Assembly: GCA_963787205.1 (NCBI GenBank)
Contig: CAWBCD010000001.1
Coordinates: forward strand, 186,001-250,000
Direction of reading: 5' to 3'
DNA: 64,000 nt
Origin: DATFNI01 sp963787205
GTDB taxonomy: Bacteria > Bacteroidota > Rhodothermia > Balneolales > DATFMH01
The number at the start of each line of letters is the position of its first letter. Within the stretch, counting starts at the first letter, position 1. The translations under genes and the position numbers were made by a program. The notes under the pieces were generated by a model. The model was not told the DNA's origin and made no database searches. It saw only the letters and a program-made list of their open reading frames with translations. Below, piece after piece: positions 39,692-48,449 of this stretch.

Positions 39692-41067
39692 ATAGAATCA
39701 GACAACTCTGGAACACTCTGCAATCGAGTTTTTGGTTTGTACCTTCATTGATTGTCTTGGTCAGTATTGTCTTAGCGGTAGTTTTGATAGATATGGACTC
39801 CGTTGGGATTGACCAATGGCTGGCTCAGTGGCCGCGCCTCTTTGGAGCCGGTGCGGAAGGTGCACGTGAGATGATGTCCACTATTGCCGGTTCGATGATG
39901 ACGGTAGTAGGCGTCACATTCTCCATGATTCTGGTGGTACTGACACTGGCATCGAGCCAATATACCTCGCGTATCCTGCGGAACTTCATGCGCAGCCGCG
40001 TCAGCCAGGTTGTGCTCGGGATCTTCGCCGGCATTTTCACTTATTCACTAATCGTACTACGCACCATTCACGGTAACGGTGAGGCCACATTTGTTCCAAG
40101 CCTGGCAGTCTTCTTTGGCTTCGTACTGGCGCTTGGCGGAGTAGGTGCCCTTATGTTCTTCATTCATCATATAGCCTCTTCAATCCAGGCTTCAAGTATT
40201 GTCGCCTCTGTCGCTGACGAAACCATCGAGGTTATTGACCACCTGTTTCCTGAAACACCAGCACAAGAACCGGACGACGAAGATAATAGCCAAAAGGTAT
40301 CCCTACCGGCTGCACGGCGGTGGTTTGGGGTCCCGGCCAAAAAAAATGGCTATATCCTGAGTGTGGATAACGCAGGGCTTCTCTATTTGGCCCGGGACAA
40401 GAAAACCATTGTGCGGATGGAGCAAGGCATCGGTGATTTTGTTGTCCGGAATACGATACTGGCTTCACTCTCGCTTGAAGTAAAACCGGACCAGGAAACC
40501 ATTAATGCCCTGCAGGGGACTTTTAGCATCAGCCGTTACCGTACAGTGGAGCAAGATGTTGCTTTTGGTATCAGACAGATTGTGGATGTAGCGATGAAAG
40601 CCCTTTCACCCGGTATCAACGACACAACAACAGCCATAATGTGTGTGGATTATCTGACAGCGATACTGGCGAGGTTGGCACCCAGGCACATTTCATCACC
40701 ATACCGTTACGAGGATGGAGAACTGAGAGTGATCGCAAAAGAGCCCGGTTTTGAAAGTTTACTGGCGGATTCGTTCGACCAAATTCGAAGCAATGCTAAA
40801 GGCAATGTCACCATCATGTTGCAGATACTCGGAGCCATTCAAACCATTGCCGGTTTTACGAACAGCCCCCAACGCCGGAAGGCACTCCACGAACAAGTGC
40901 AATGGATTACGGAACTCGCCGGACAAACTCTCAATTCCACACATGACCGTGCGAGAATCGACACGTGTCTGGCGTTCGTCCGGGAAAGGCTCGATACCGA
41001 TCCTGCACTATACCCAGGCGGGGATATGCCGGAAATCCGGAACCATAAGCTGGAGGATTCAAAATGA
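39688..41067 (+). CDS. DUF2254 membrane protein
   Basis: A 459-residue protein of the DUF2254 family. Four N-terminal helices (about 15-170; FVPSLIVLVSIVLAVVLI, STIAGSMMTVVGVTFSMIL, GIFAGIFTYSLIVL) are followed by a conserved cytoplasmic domain with GYILSVDNAGLLYLA and DVAMKALSPGINDTTTA. The function is unknown. It is coupled to phosphoketolase upstream and to the aldolase remnant downstream by ATGA overlaps. Its conserved presence next to metabolic genes hints at a transport or sensing role. Confidence 0.9.
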   Translation: MNRIRQLWNTLQSSFWFVPSLIVLVSIVLAVVLIDMDSVGIDQWLAQWPRLFGAGAEGAREMMSTIAGSMMTVVGVTFSMILVVLTLASSQYTSRILRNFMRSRVSQVVLGIFAGIFTYSLIVLRTIHGNGEATFVPSLAVFFGFVLALGGVGALMFFIHHIASSIQASSIVASVADETIEVIDHLFPETPAQEPDDEDNSQKVSLPAARRWFGVPAKKNGYILSVDNAGLLYLARDKKTIVRMEQGIGDFVVRNTILASLSLEVKPDQETINALQGTFSISRYRTVEQDVAFGIRQIVDVAMKALSPGINDTTTAIMCVDYLTAILARLAPRHISSPYRYEDGELRVIAKEPGFESLLADSFDQIRSNAKGNVTIMLQILGAIQTIAGFTNSPQRRKALHEQVQWITELAGQTLNSTHDRARIDTCLAFVRERLDTDPALYPGGDMPEIRNHKLEDSK

Positions 41068-41501
41068 TTTCACAAGAGCTTGCAGACACTGCAGAAAAAA
41101 TGGCCGCCGGCAACAAAGGGTTATTGTCGATGACAACCTGCAACAAACGATTTGCCAGCTTCAGACAAGGAACAGTGGATGAAACAGACGGGACCACGGT
41201 GAAATGTCTCTTGCGAGCTGTTCCCGCTGCCGTCCCGGTGATTGCTTTTCTGTCGGGAGGCCAATCCGCGGAACTGACATCTGCCCGTTTGAACGCTATG
41301 AATGTCAGATTCAAGTCGCTATTGCCCTGGGCATTATCTTTTTCGTTTGCCCGTGCCATCCAGCAACCGGCTTTGGAAATTTGGAAGGGTGAAGATTCCC
41401 ATGTAACAGAAGCACAACAAGCTCTGATTCATCGAGCCAGGTGTAACCGGGCGGCACGCCATGGCGAATACATCCCGGTAATGGAAGGGATGGCAATATG
41501 A
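41064..41501 (+). pseudogene. Class I fructose-bisphosphate aldolase with large internal deletions
   Basis: An open 145-residue frame with two ends of a class I aldolase and no middle. Residues 1-32 match the N-terminus (MISQELADTAEKMAAGNKGL, CNKRFASF) but lack the DESNP piece after GLLSM. Residues 33-145 match the C-terminus (TVKCLLRAVPAAVP, IAFLSGGQSAELTSARLNAM, SFSFARAIQQPALEIWKG). About 200 residues between them are absent, including the Schiff-base lysine (LKPNM region). All deletions are in frame, so a short protein could still be made, but it cannot be an aldolase. The start overlaps DUF2254 by 4 bases. Confidence 0.85.
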
Positions 41502-41626
41502 AAACAAACAGGTATATGACGAACCAAATAGCCTTGTATCCTATGCAATTCGAGACTATCCATCAATGCCATTTCCGACGTTTGGTTAACCTGATATATA
41601 ACTACAATTGCTGAGGGTATAATCCA

Positions 41627-42412
41627 ATGAAAAAACTTATTGTTTTCGACCTGGACGGAACACTTGCCGAAAGCAAGTCGTCTATCGATACGGAGATGAC
41701 CAAACTGCTCAGTGCTCTTCTGTCTATAGTGAAAGTAGCCGTTATATCCGGTGGAAACTGGCCACAATTTAAAAAACAACTGCTTTCCAATCTTCCCCAT
41801 GCTGCGAATCTCAAGAATCTTTCACTCCTTCCTACCTGTGGAACAAAGTTCTACCGGTATGCGGGTGATTGGGAAAAGATCTATTCGGAAGATTTCACTG
41901 CTGCTGAAAAAGAGAAAATCACCAATTCCCTAAAGAAAGTGCTCGGATCGGCGGGCTTAAAGATCGAAAGGGTCTGGGGAGAGGTCATTGAAGACCGTGG
42001 AAGTCAGATAACCTTTTCCGCATTAGGGCAACAGGCTCCCATCGAAGAAAAGAAAAAATGGGACCCTGACTTCACCAAGCGAAAGAAGATAAAAGCACTT
42101 CTCGATAATGTCATCCCGGAGTTTTCCGTGCTCCTGGGTGGCACGACATCCGTAGATGTCACCCATCCGGGTATTGACAAAGCTTACGGGGTTCGAAAAC
42201 TGAAGGGTGTTCTTGGCATTACCATTGATGAGATGATTTTTATCGGTGATGCATTGTTTCCGGGCGGGAACGACTATCCGGCCGAAAAAGCCGGTGTTGT
42301 GTCTATTCGTGTCAGAGATCCCAATGAGTCGAAACGGGTCATAGAAACGATCATCGCTTGTATGGACGGCGTTCCTCCCGATAAAAAACTTCTTGAGGAG
42401 CAGAGGCTATGA
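41627..42412 (+). CDS. Phosphomannomutase-like HAD-IIB hydrolase
   Basis: A 261-residue HAD protein of the eukaryote-type phosphomannomutase/Cof branch. Motif I is VFDLDGTLAES (DxD near residues 6-8), motif II is VISGGNW, and the motif IV loop is FIGDALFPGGNDYP; a cap domain lies at about 85-185 with TTSVDVTHPGIDKAYG. It could interconvert or dephosphorylate hexose phosphates, fitting the sugar island. The start (ATG 41627) is after a GAGGGT-type ribosome site. Substrate unproven. Its stop overlaps a short ORF by 4 bases. Confidence 0.87.
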   Translation: MKKLIVFDLDGTLAESKSSIDTEMTKLLSALLSIVKVAVISGGNWPQFKKQLLSNLPHAANLKNLSLLPTCGTKFYRYAGDWEKIYSEDFTAAEKEKITNSLKKVLGSAGLKIERVWGEVIEDRGSQITFSALGQQAPIEEKKKWDPDFTKRKKIKALLDNVIPEFSVLLGGTTSVDVTHPGIDKAYGVRKLKGVLGITIDEMIFIGDALFPGGNDYPAEKAGVVSIRVRDPNESKRVIETIIACMDGVPPDKKLLEEQRL

Positions 42413-42543
42413 ATGTCTTTCAATTGCATATCCTGGAGCTTGCAATCTTTGCTCCGTTTAATGGCATTGCGTTCATCAATGTAAATAACAAGGATGCCAG
42501 CCTTTTCCCCATCACCGTCCTCGGGTACGCCGGAAAAATGTAA
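42409..42543 (+). CDS. Short coupled ORF, possible truncated gene
   Basis: A 44-residue frame starting with the ATG that overlaps the stop of the HAD gene (ATGA). It begins MNVFQLHILELAIFAPFNGI and ends at TAA 42541-42543. I do not recognise it. The overlap is of the kind used for translational coupling in this island, so it may be the start of a deleted gene. Downstream to 42672 another frame (LLDPTPRDEKNSEIVQRRT) stays open for about 30 residues, possibly its other remnant. Confidence 0.3.
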   Translation: MNVFQLHILELAIFAPFNGIAFINVNNKDASLFPITVLGYAGKM

Positions 42544-42745
42544 GGGTCCATCCTGATCTGCTCCGGTTGCTTGATCCTACACCACGGGATGAGAAAAATA
42601 GCGAAATCGTGCAACGGCGGACGATTTGTGAGATTAAAGAAAAGTATGGCTGCTAAAAACAAGAACAAATAGTTACGATTAACACAAAAAACGTGAATAC
42701 CTGAAATAAAACAGTAACAATAACAACCATGATGGAGACAATACG

Positions 42746-42868
42746 ATGAATAATGGTAGTAATTGGATGAATGGTATGATGGGCGGAGGAATGTGGCTTT
42801 GGACAGTGATCGGAATACTGGTAGTGGTTCTGCTGGTTGTGATGATCATGAAAATGTCCAGGAAATAA
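42746..42868 (+). CDS. Met/Gly-rich single-helix mini membrane protein
   Basis: A 40-residue protein: MNNGSNWMNGMMGGGMWLW, then one membrane helix (about 17-35) and a basic tail KMSRK. A GGAG ribosome site (42734-42737) lies 8 bases before the ATG. Small proteins of this type, with an N-terminal methionine- and glycine-rich loop, occur near metal- or stress-related membrane genes. The role is unknown. It is too short for usual gene lists but has a good ribosome site. Confidence 0.55.
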   Translation: MNNGSNWMNGMMGGGMWLWTVIGILVVVLLVVMIMKMSRK

Positions 42869-43203
42869 GCGTTTTTCGCGAACTGCACGGTATCCTGAAA
42901 GGATAACTGAGTTGTTCGATTAATCCTCTGAAAAATTGTAAGCGAGATTAAGGCTGCCAATCCGGATAATCTCTATGGCTTCTTGCAGATTTATAATCTC
43001 AAAGAGTCCGTGGCGAAGATATGCCGGGATGAATGTGTAATCTTATGGCAACAAGCATCCTAATTCACAAATTTCCTTTTACGAAGCGCAGACATGATAA
43101 TATCTTTTATGAAATTAAATAAGGAAATTGAATTCCCATTATGAAATTTAAGAGCATTATCCCTCCGAAGATGTGCCTGGTAAATTTATTGAAAGGGTAA
43201 GAT
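42869..43203 (+). other. Intergenic region before Na+/H+ antiporter
   Basis: About 335 bases without a supportable gene. No hairpins of note. It likely contains the promoter for the antiporter; the antiporter ATG follows GGGTAAGAT at 43195-43203. Confidence 0.4.
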
Positions 43204-44811
43204 ATGCATGCAGAGACGGTTTTGATTTTGTTGTTTTCGGTAGCGGCCGCCGTGGCAATTGCGGTGCGGCAGTTACGCGTGCCGTACACGGTTGCATTGG
43301 TGTTAACCGGGTTAATGCTGGGTATCCTGAAACTGTTCACTCCACCGAATCTAACTAAGGAACTGCTCTATACGATCTTCCTGCCCGGCTTGCTGTTTGA
43401 AGCCGCGTTTCACATCGAGTTCCGGGAATTCTGGCGCAACCGCCTGACCATTGCTTCCCTGGCCGTTCCAGGCGTGGCTGCAGCCGTGGCGTTGACAGCA
43501 CTGATCTTAACGCCCGTTGTGAACACCCTGCATCTGGAGCAGAATTTTACATGGAAGTATGCGATGGTATTTGGAGCATTGATCGCAGCGACCGACCCCA
43601 TTGCGGTGGTTGCCATTTTTAAGAGTCTCGGGGTGCCGCGGCGGTTATCTATCTTGCTGGATGGGGAGAGCCTGCTTAACGATGGCACGGCCATCGTGTT
43701 TTTCATATTAAGTTTGTCGTTGGTCACCGGTGCCAGCGTTACGATAGGACAATTGTCTTTCGACTTCCTGAAGATTGTTGGTTTCGGCGGACTAATCGGG
43801 GCTGCGGTTGGCCTGGCTGCCTCGCAGGTGATCAAGCAGATTGATGATGCAATGATCGAGATCACCCTGACAACCATCGCGGCATACAGCTCGTTTGCAG
43901 CTGCCGAGTACTTCCATTATTCGGGTGTAATTGCGGTTGTGGTGGCCGGTGTGCTTTGCGGTAATTACGGCGCACGGGTGGGTATGACCCCAACCACAAA
44001 AGTCGCCGTGGAAACATTCTGGGAGTACGTGGCCTTTGCACTGAACTCCATCATTTTCCTACTCATCGGCCTGGAAGTGCATCTCGATGCTTTGTTCCAT
44101 TCGTGGAGAGTGATACTTGTCGCTTACCTGGTTGTGACCGTGGGCCGCGGGTTGTTGATCTTTGTTGTCTCGGGGTTACTGCGGAAGACCCGCGAGAAAA
44201 TTCCCTGGAAATGGAGTGTTATGCTGACCTGGGGAGGATTGCGCGGCGCCTTGCCTATGGTGCTTGTGTTAAGCCTTGCAAAGGATTTCCCCCATCGAGA
44301 TCTGTTGGTGACGATGACATTCGGGGTAGTGATGATCTCAATTCTGGTACACGGTATGACCGTCTCGCCTTTGCTGCGCTGGCTGGGCATCGTCAAAGGA
44401 CGTGAGCACCGGGAAGCGTACGAGTTGGCGCGCGGCAAATTGCAGGCGGCCGGTGCGGCGCTCGAAGAGCTGGGGCATATGTCGTATGTTCGATTTTCCC
44501 GGGATGCGGTACACGATCAACTCAAAGAGGAATATGAAAAGCGAATCGTGGAAGAACAAGAACAGATCGGCAAACTTGAACTCGACCGAACCGCGATCGC
44601 TGCTGAGGAGTCGCAGTGGGCGCGCCGACACCTGCTGCTGACGGAAAAAAACCATGTTTTGGACTCCTTCCGCCAGGGCGTTCTCAGCCAGGAAGTCTAT
44701 GAGAAGTTGCTGGCCGATATCGATGCACGGCTGCTGAGTCTGGAATCCGGCGAGACGGATCAGACAACCACTGAATCAGAATCTGACAGTAACCAGGATT
44801 CAATCAAATGA
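43204..44811 (+). CDS. CPA1-family Na+/H+ antiporter
   Basis: A 535-residue membrane protein with about 12 helices (1-395) of the NhaP/NHE type: DPIAVVAIFKSLGVP, GESLLNDGTAIVFF (the ND pair in the cation site) and WGGLRGALPMVLVLSL. A charged, probably coiled-coil C-terminal domain (about 405-520; LEELGHMSYVRFSRDAVHDQ, EEQEQIGKLELDR) follows and may regulate it. The family exchanges Na+ or K+ for H+ and regulates cytoplasmic pH. GC content is high relative to flanks. It lies 94 bases upstream of the P-type ATPase in the same direction. Confidence 0.94.
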   Translation: MHAETVLILLFSVAAAVAIAVRQLRVPYTVALVLTGLMLGILKLFTPPNLTKELLYTIFLPGLLFEAAFHIEFREFWRNRLTIASLAVPGVAAAVALTALILTPVVNTLHLEQNFTWKYAMVFGALIAATDPIAVVAIFKSLGVPRRLSILLDGESLLNDGTAIVFFILSLSLVTGASVTIGQLSFDFLKIVGFGGLIGAAVGLAASQVIKQIDDAMIEITLTTIAAYSSFAAAEYFHYSGVIAVVVAGVLCGNYGARVGMTPTTKVAVETFWEYVAFALNSIIFLLIGLEVHLDALFHSWRVILVAYLVVTVGRGLLIFVVSGLLRKTREKIPWKWSVMLTWGGLRGALPMVLVLSLAKDFPHRDLLVTMTFGVVMISILVHGMTVSPLLRWLGIVKGREHREAYELARGKLQAAGAALEELGHMSYVRFSRDAVHDQLKEEYEKRIVEEQEQIGKLELDRTAIAAEESQWARRHLLLTEKNHVLDSFRQGVLSQEVYEKLLADIDARLLSLESGETDQTTTESESDSNQDSIK

Positions 44812-44905
44812 ACATTCCCGATAAATCCGGGCCATGAAGTACGCATCAAGCGCCACAATCTGGCAAGTACATTTTTGAAATGTGATAAATGAGAGGATAC
44901 CCATT

Positions 44906-47530
44906 ATGAAACCCGATGCCGGTCAACCCAAAAATCCCGATACGAAATCTGGGCCGAAGTCCCATGCAACGGACGATCTGAAATCCATTCCCATGCCGGA
45001 ACTGGAAAAAAAATTAGGTTCATCACCAGACGGCCTCACGCAGTCCGAGGCGCAGAAACGGCTGGCACAATATGGCCCTAACGAGATTGAAGAAAAGAAA
45101 AGAAATCCGATTCTGAAATTCCTCTCCTATTTCTGGGGTCCGATCCCATGGATGATTGAGGTGGCTGTGATTCTATCGGGTGTTGTCCGGCACTGGCCGG
45201 ACTTCTTCATCATCCTGCTGTTGCTTCTTGCCAATGCCGTGGTTGGCTTTTGGGAAGAACATCAGGCGGGCAACGCTATTGCAGCCCTCAGGGCCAAGCT
45301 GGCCGTCAAAGCCAGGGTCAAGCGGGATGGAAAATGGGTGACTCCACCGGCAAGCGAGCTGGTGCCAGGTGATATTATCAGGCTGCGTCTGGGTGACATT
45401 GTGCCTGCGGATGCACGTTTATTGGAGGGAGACACGATAGAAGTGGATCAGTCTGCGTTAACAGGCGAGTCGCTGCCCGCTGAATGCAAATCCGGTGAGG
45501 CTGTTTTTTCCGGTTCGATCATTCGGCGGGGTGAAATCGGCGCATTGGTCTATGCAACGGGTACCAACACCTATTTCGGCAAGACGGCACAGCTGGTATC
45601 GGAAGCTCAAACCGTCAGCCATTTTCAAAAAGCAGTACTGAAGATTGGCGATTATCTTATCATTCTTGCCGTGGTTTTAGTGGTGGTGATCATTGGCGTC
45701 GCAATCTTTCGCGGCGACCCTATCCTCACTACCTTGCAATTTGCCCTGGTATTGACCGTAGCTGCAATTCCGGTTGCCATGCCAACGGTGCTTTCGGTAA
45801 CGATGGCCGTAGGCGCACGTCTGCTTGCCCGGAAAAAGGCGATTGTCAGCAAGCTGGTGGCCATCGAGGAATTGGCCGGTGTTGATGTTTTATGCGCGGA
45901 CAAGACCGGTACACTGACCCAGAATAAACTGACATTGGGTGACCCATTCAGTTTAAACAATATTCCCCCCGATCAGGTGATCCTTGATGCCGCGCTGGCA
46001 TCGCGTTCGGAAAATAACGATACCATCGATCTGGCTGTGTTGGGTGGACTCAAAGACAAGGATGTGTTGAAAGCGTATGAGGTCGTTCATTTCCAGCCGT
46101 TCGACCCGGTGCATAAACGCACCGAAGCCACCGTCAAAACCAAAGACGGGAAAACGTTTAAGGTTACCAAGGGGGCGCCACAGGTAATCCTGGAATTGGC
46201 AGCCGATACCGGGCAGGTTAAAAAAAGCGTCAATAAAGCGGTGAATGAATTTGCGGCACGCGGATTTCGTTCATTGGGTGTCGCCCGGGCCGATGGTGAT
46301 GGCCAGTGGCAGTTTGTTGGAGTTTTGCCCCTGTTCGATCCCCCGCGGGACGATGCCAGGGAAACCATCGCAAATGCCCGTGATATGGGCGTGAAGATTA
46401 AGATGGTTACCGGCGATGCGCTGGCTATCGCAAAAGAAACCGCCCAAAAACTGGATATGGGAACAAATATTCTCGACGCCTCCAGTCTTGGCGATTCTAA
46501 GAAGAAAGAGACGACAGAGGTTTCGGAATCCATCGAAAAGGCCGATGGTTTTGCTCAGGTGTTCCCCGAACACAAATATCACATTGTGGATGTCCTTCAG
46601 CAACGCGGGCACATGGTCGGCATGACGGGTGACGGAGTGAATGACGCTCCGGCATTGAAAAAAGCCGACTGCGGCATTGCCGTTTCTGACGCGACGGATG
46701 CCGCACGTGCCGCAGCCTCTATCGTATTGCTGTCGCCCGGTTTGTCCGTGATCATCGATGCCGTAAAAGAAAGCCGGAAAATTTTCCAGCGGATGAACAG
46801 TTACGCTATCTACCGCATCGCCGAGACATTGCGCGTCTTGCTCTTCATGACCCTGTCTATCCTGATCTTTAACTTTTATCCGTTGACCGCGGTCATGATT
46901 GTGATGCTGGCGCTGCTCAACGACGGCGCCATCCTGTCCATTGCCTACGATAACGTTCATTACAAGGACAAGCCCGAGACCTGGAATATGCATATGGTTC
47001 TGGGAATTGCCACGGTTCTGGGGATTATCGGGCCCATAGCCGCATTTGGCTTATTCTATCTTGGCGACCGCGTTTTTCACCTCGACCATGCACAACTCCA
47101 GCCGATGATGTACCTGATGCTGTCCGTGGCCGGTCACCTGACGATTTTTCTGACACGTACACGCGGCCCGTTCTGGTCCATTCGTCCGGCACGTATCTTA
47201 TGGATAGCAGTGCTTGGTACACAAATCGTAGCGACCCTGATCGCTGTTTACGGATTCCTGATGCCTCCGCTGGGCTGGAGTTGGGCCGGGTTCGTATGGG
47301 CTTATGCTATCATATGGGCGCTTGTGAGCGATCGTGTGAAGCTGGTGGCCTACCGGATCTTCGATCCAACGGCTGCACCTTTGTTGATCAGGAATCCTGC
47401 CGATTTGAATCCGGAAATTCGAAAACGCGCCTACGAACTCTACCAGCAGGGAGACCGCCGTGCTGGCCATGCGGAGCAGGACTGGCTGCAGGCAGAACGC
47501 GAGATTCGCAAAGATAATCTGAGCAAATGA
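44906..47530 (+). CDS. P3A-type proton-translocating P-type ATPase
   Basis: An 874-residue cation ATPase of the plasma-membrane H+-ATPase class, known mainly from plants and fungi but also in some bacteria and archaea. The start at ATG 44906 is 9 bases after GAGAGG. Motifs: TGES (186-189), DKTGTLT with the phosphorylated Asp332, KGAPQ nucleotide-binding region, and GDGVNDAPALKKADCGIA; the short N-domain and ten helices fit P3A. It would pump H+ out at the cost of ATP, building proton-motive force or resisting acid. It closes the island and is probably expressed with the antiporter. Confidence 0.94.
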   Translation: MKPDAGQPKNPDTKSGPKSHATDDLKSIPMPELEKKLGSSPDGLTQSEAQKRLAQYGPNEIEEKKRNPILKFLSYFWGPIPWMIEVAVILSGVVRHWPDFFIILLLLLANAVVGFWEEHQAGNAIAALRAKLAVKARVKRDGKWVTPPASELVPGDIIRLRLGDIVPADARLLEGDTIEVDQSALTGESLPAECKSGEAVFSGSIIRRGEIGALVYATGTNTYFGKTAQLVSEAQTVSHFQKAVLKIGDYLIILAVVLVVVIIGVAIFRGDPILTTLQFALVLTVAAIPVAMPTVLSVTMAVGARLLARKKAIVSKLVAIEELAGVDVLCADKTGTLTQNKLTLGDPFSLNNIPPDQVILDAALASRSENNDTIDLAVLGGLKDKDVLKAYEVVHFQPFDPVHKRTEATVKTKDGKTFKVTKGAPQVILELAADTGQVKKSVNKAVNEFAARGFRSLGVARADGDGQWQFVGVLPLFDPPRDDARETIANARDMGVKIKMVTGDALAIAKETAQKLDMGTNILDASSLGDSKKKETTEVSESIEKADGFAQVFPEHKYHIVDVLQQRGHMVGMTGDGVNDAPALKKADCGIAVSDATDAARAAASIVLLSPGLSVIIDAVKESRKIFQRMNSYAIYRIAETLRVLLFMTLSILIFNFYPLTAVMIVMLALLNDGAILSIAYDNVHYKDKPETWNMHMVLGIATVLGIIGPIAAFGLFYLGDRVFHLDHAQLQPMMYLMLSVAGHLTIFLTRTRGPFWSIRPARILWIAVLGTQIVATLIAVYGFLMPPLGWSWAGFVWAYAIIWALVSDRVKLVAYRIFDPTAAPLLIRNPADLNPEIRKRAYELYQQGDRRAGHAEQDWLQAEREIRKDNLSK

Positions 47531-48179
47531 TCACACCTGATAAACGGACGACAGATGAAGGAAGCTATAAGGTTACAGATCCAAATGTTGGACAGGACCT
47601 TTAACATCTTTCTGGGTTTGGGAAGACACGTGCGTATAAATTTGTGTAGTTGAATGCTCCAATAATCCCACAAAATGTCACAAGTCTGCGACTTGTGACC
47701 ATCTCAGGCCCAGCCCGGAAGTATCCTTTTTAAACCATTAATGAACGAAGGCAAGTTAAGCCTTCCTTCATAAGTCTTAACTTATTAATGATTCATCAGC
47801 AGTCATCCGTGACTGAGACAGTTTTCGCAACACATTACGGACATACAACTAAATAAGGACAACAATTTTGGTATGATTGTTGGATGCTTTACCAAACCCA
47901 CCTTTCCCATAGCGAACCCCTTGGGAATAAGCATCTCCTGTAAATCAGGAGAGGTTTGGTGAGGTAAAATAAAAATTTTACAAAGCCTCCTAGTACAGGA
48001 CGGGAACACGTTCGGGTGACGTTACCAAATACCTATCACTTTGATGAGCAAGTGATAAACAAGAGGTATTTTTATGACCTAACAATGGATAAGCCTAAAG
48101 ATCAGGAAAATTAAAACTTTAAAAACGGGTTAGCCGAAAACCGATTAGAGTAGGAATGAACAACATAAAGGATAAAGAA
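47531..48179 (+). other. Structured region, possible 5' half of a group II intron
   Basis: About 650 bases with no gene but dense secondary structure. A perfect 9-bp hairpin lies at 47677-47699 (GTCACAAGT/ACTTGTGAC). A longer hairpin (CATTAAT 47736-47742 and AAGTTAAG 47753-47760 against CTTAACTTATTAATG 47776-47790) competes with a shorter one (GAAGGC 47747-47752 / GCCTTC 47760-47765). Then come CTCCTG/CAGGAG (47935-47951), GTAAAAT/ATTTTAC (47964-47981) and a stem ATCACTT/AAGTGAT (48035-48056) inside AAATACC/GGTATTT (48027-48071). A GTGCG sits at 47630, and 550 bases separate it from the next start codon, as in group II introns with an ORF in domain IV. Confidence 0.4.
47630..48179 (+). ncRNA. 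Candidate truncated group II intron RNA (domain I to pre-ORF)
   Basis: The 5' GTGCG (47630-47634) fits the group II intron start. From 47990 the text GGGAACACGTTCGG, GTGACGTTACC, AAATACCTATCACTT and GGGTTAGCCGAAAACCG resembles pre-ORF domain I-II sequence of bacterial introns as I remember it; this is a memory-based comparison, not an alignment. No maturase ORF or domain V/VI follows. The small ORF at 48180 begins where the maturase would. Confidence 0.35.
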
Positions 48180-48449
48180 ATGGTGACAGTAATTCTCCAA
48201 CATGAAGTTAAAGACTTCGCAGATTGGGAAAAAGTATTTGATGAAGATGAACCCGGTCATGCGTCTGCGGGCGTTAATCTTACGGGGCTCTATACCTCGT
48301 TCAAAAATCCGAATGATGTAACAATGATTTTTGAAGCCCCTGATGCGGGAGTATTCGACGTAGTAATGAGTGACCCGGAAAGACGAAAAAATATTCAGAA
48401 AGCCGGGGTAATCAGTGAGCCTGCCGTTAGTATTTTAAATAAAGTCTGA
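48180..48449 (+). CDS. Small dimeric alpha-beta-barrel (monooxygenase-like) protein
   Basis: An 89-residue protein (start ATG 48180; a GGATAAAG precedes it) of the dimeric alpha-beta barrel superfamily, the fold of antibiotic biosynthesis monooxygenases and related proteins: VTVILQHEVKDFADWEKVF, LTGLYTSFKNPNDVTMIFEA, then VMSDPERRKNIQKAGV. Similar short proteins are found alone in many bacteria with no known substrate. Its promoter is unclear because the upstream 550 bases look like intron sequence. Confidence 0.75.
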   Translation: MVTVILQHEVKDFADWEKVFDEDEPGHASAGVNLTGLYTSFKNPNDVTMIFEAPDAGVFDVVMSDPERRKNIQKAGVISEPAVSILNKV

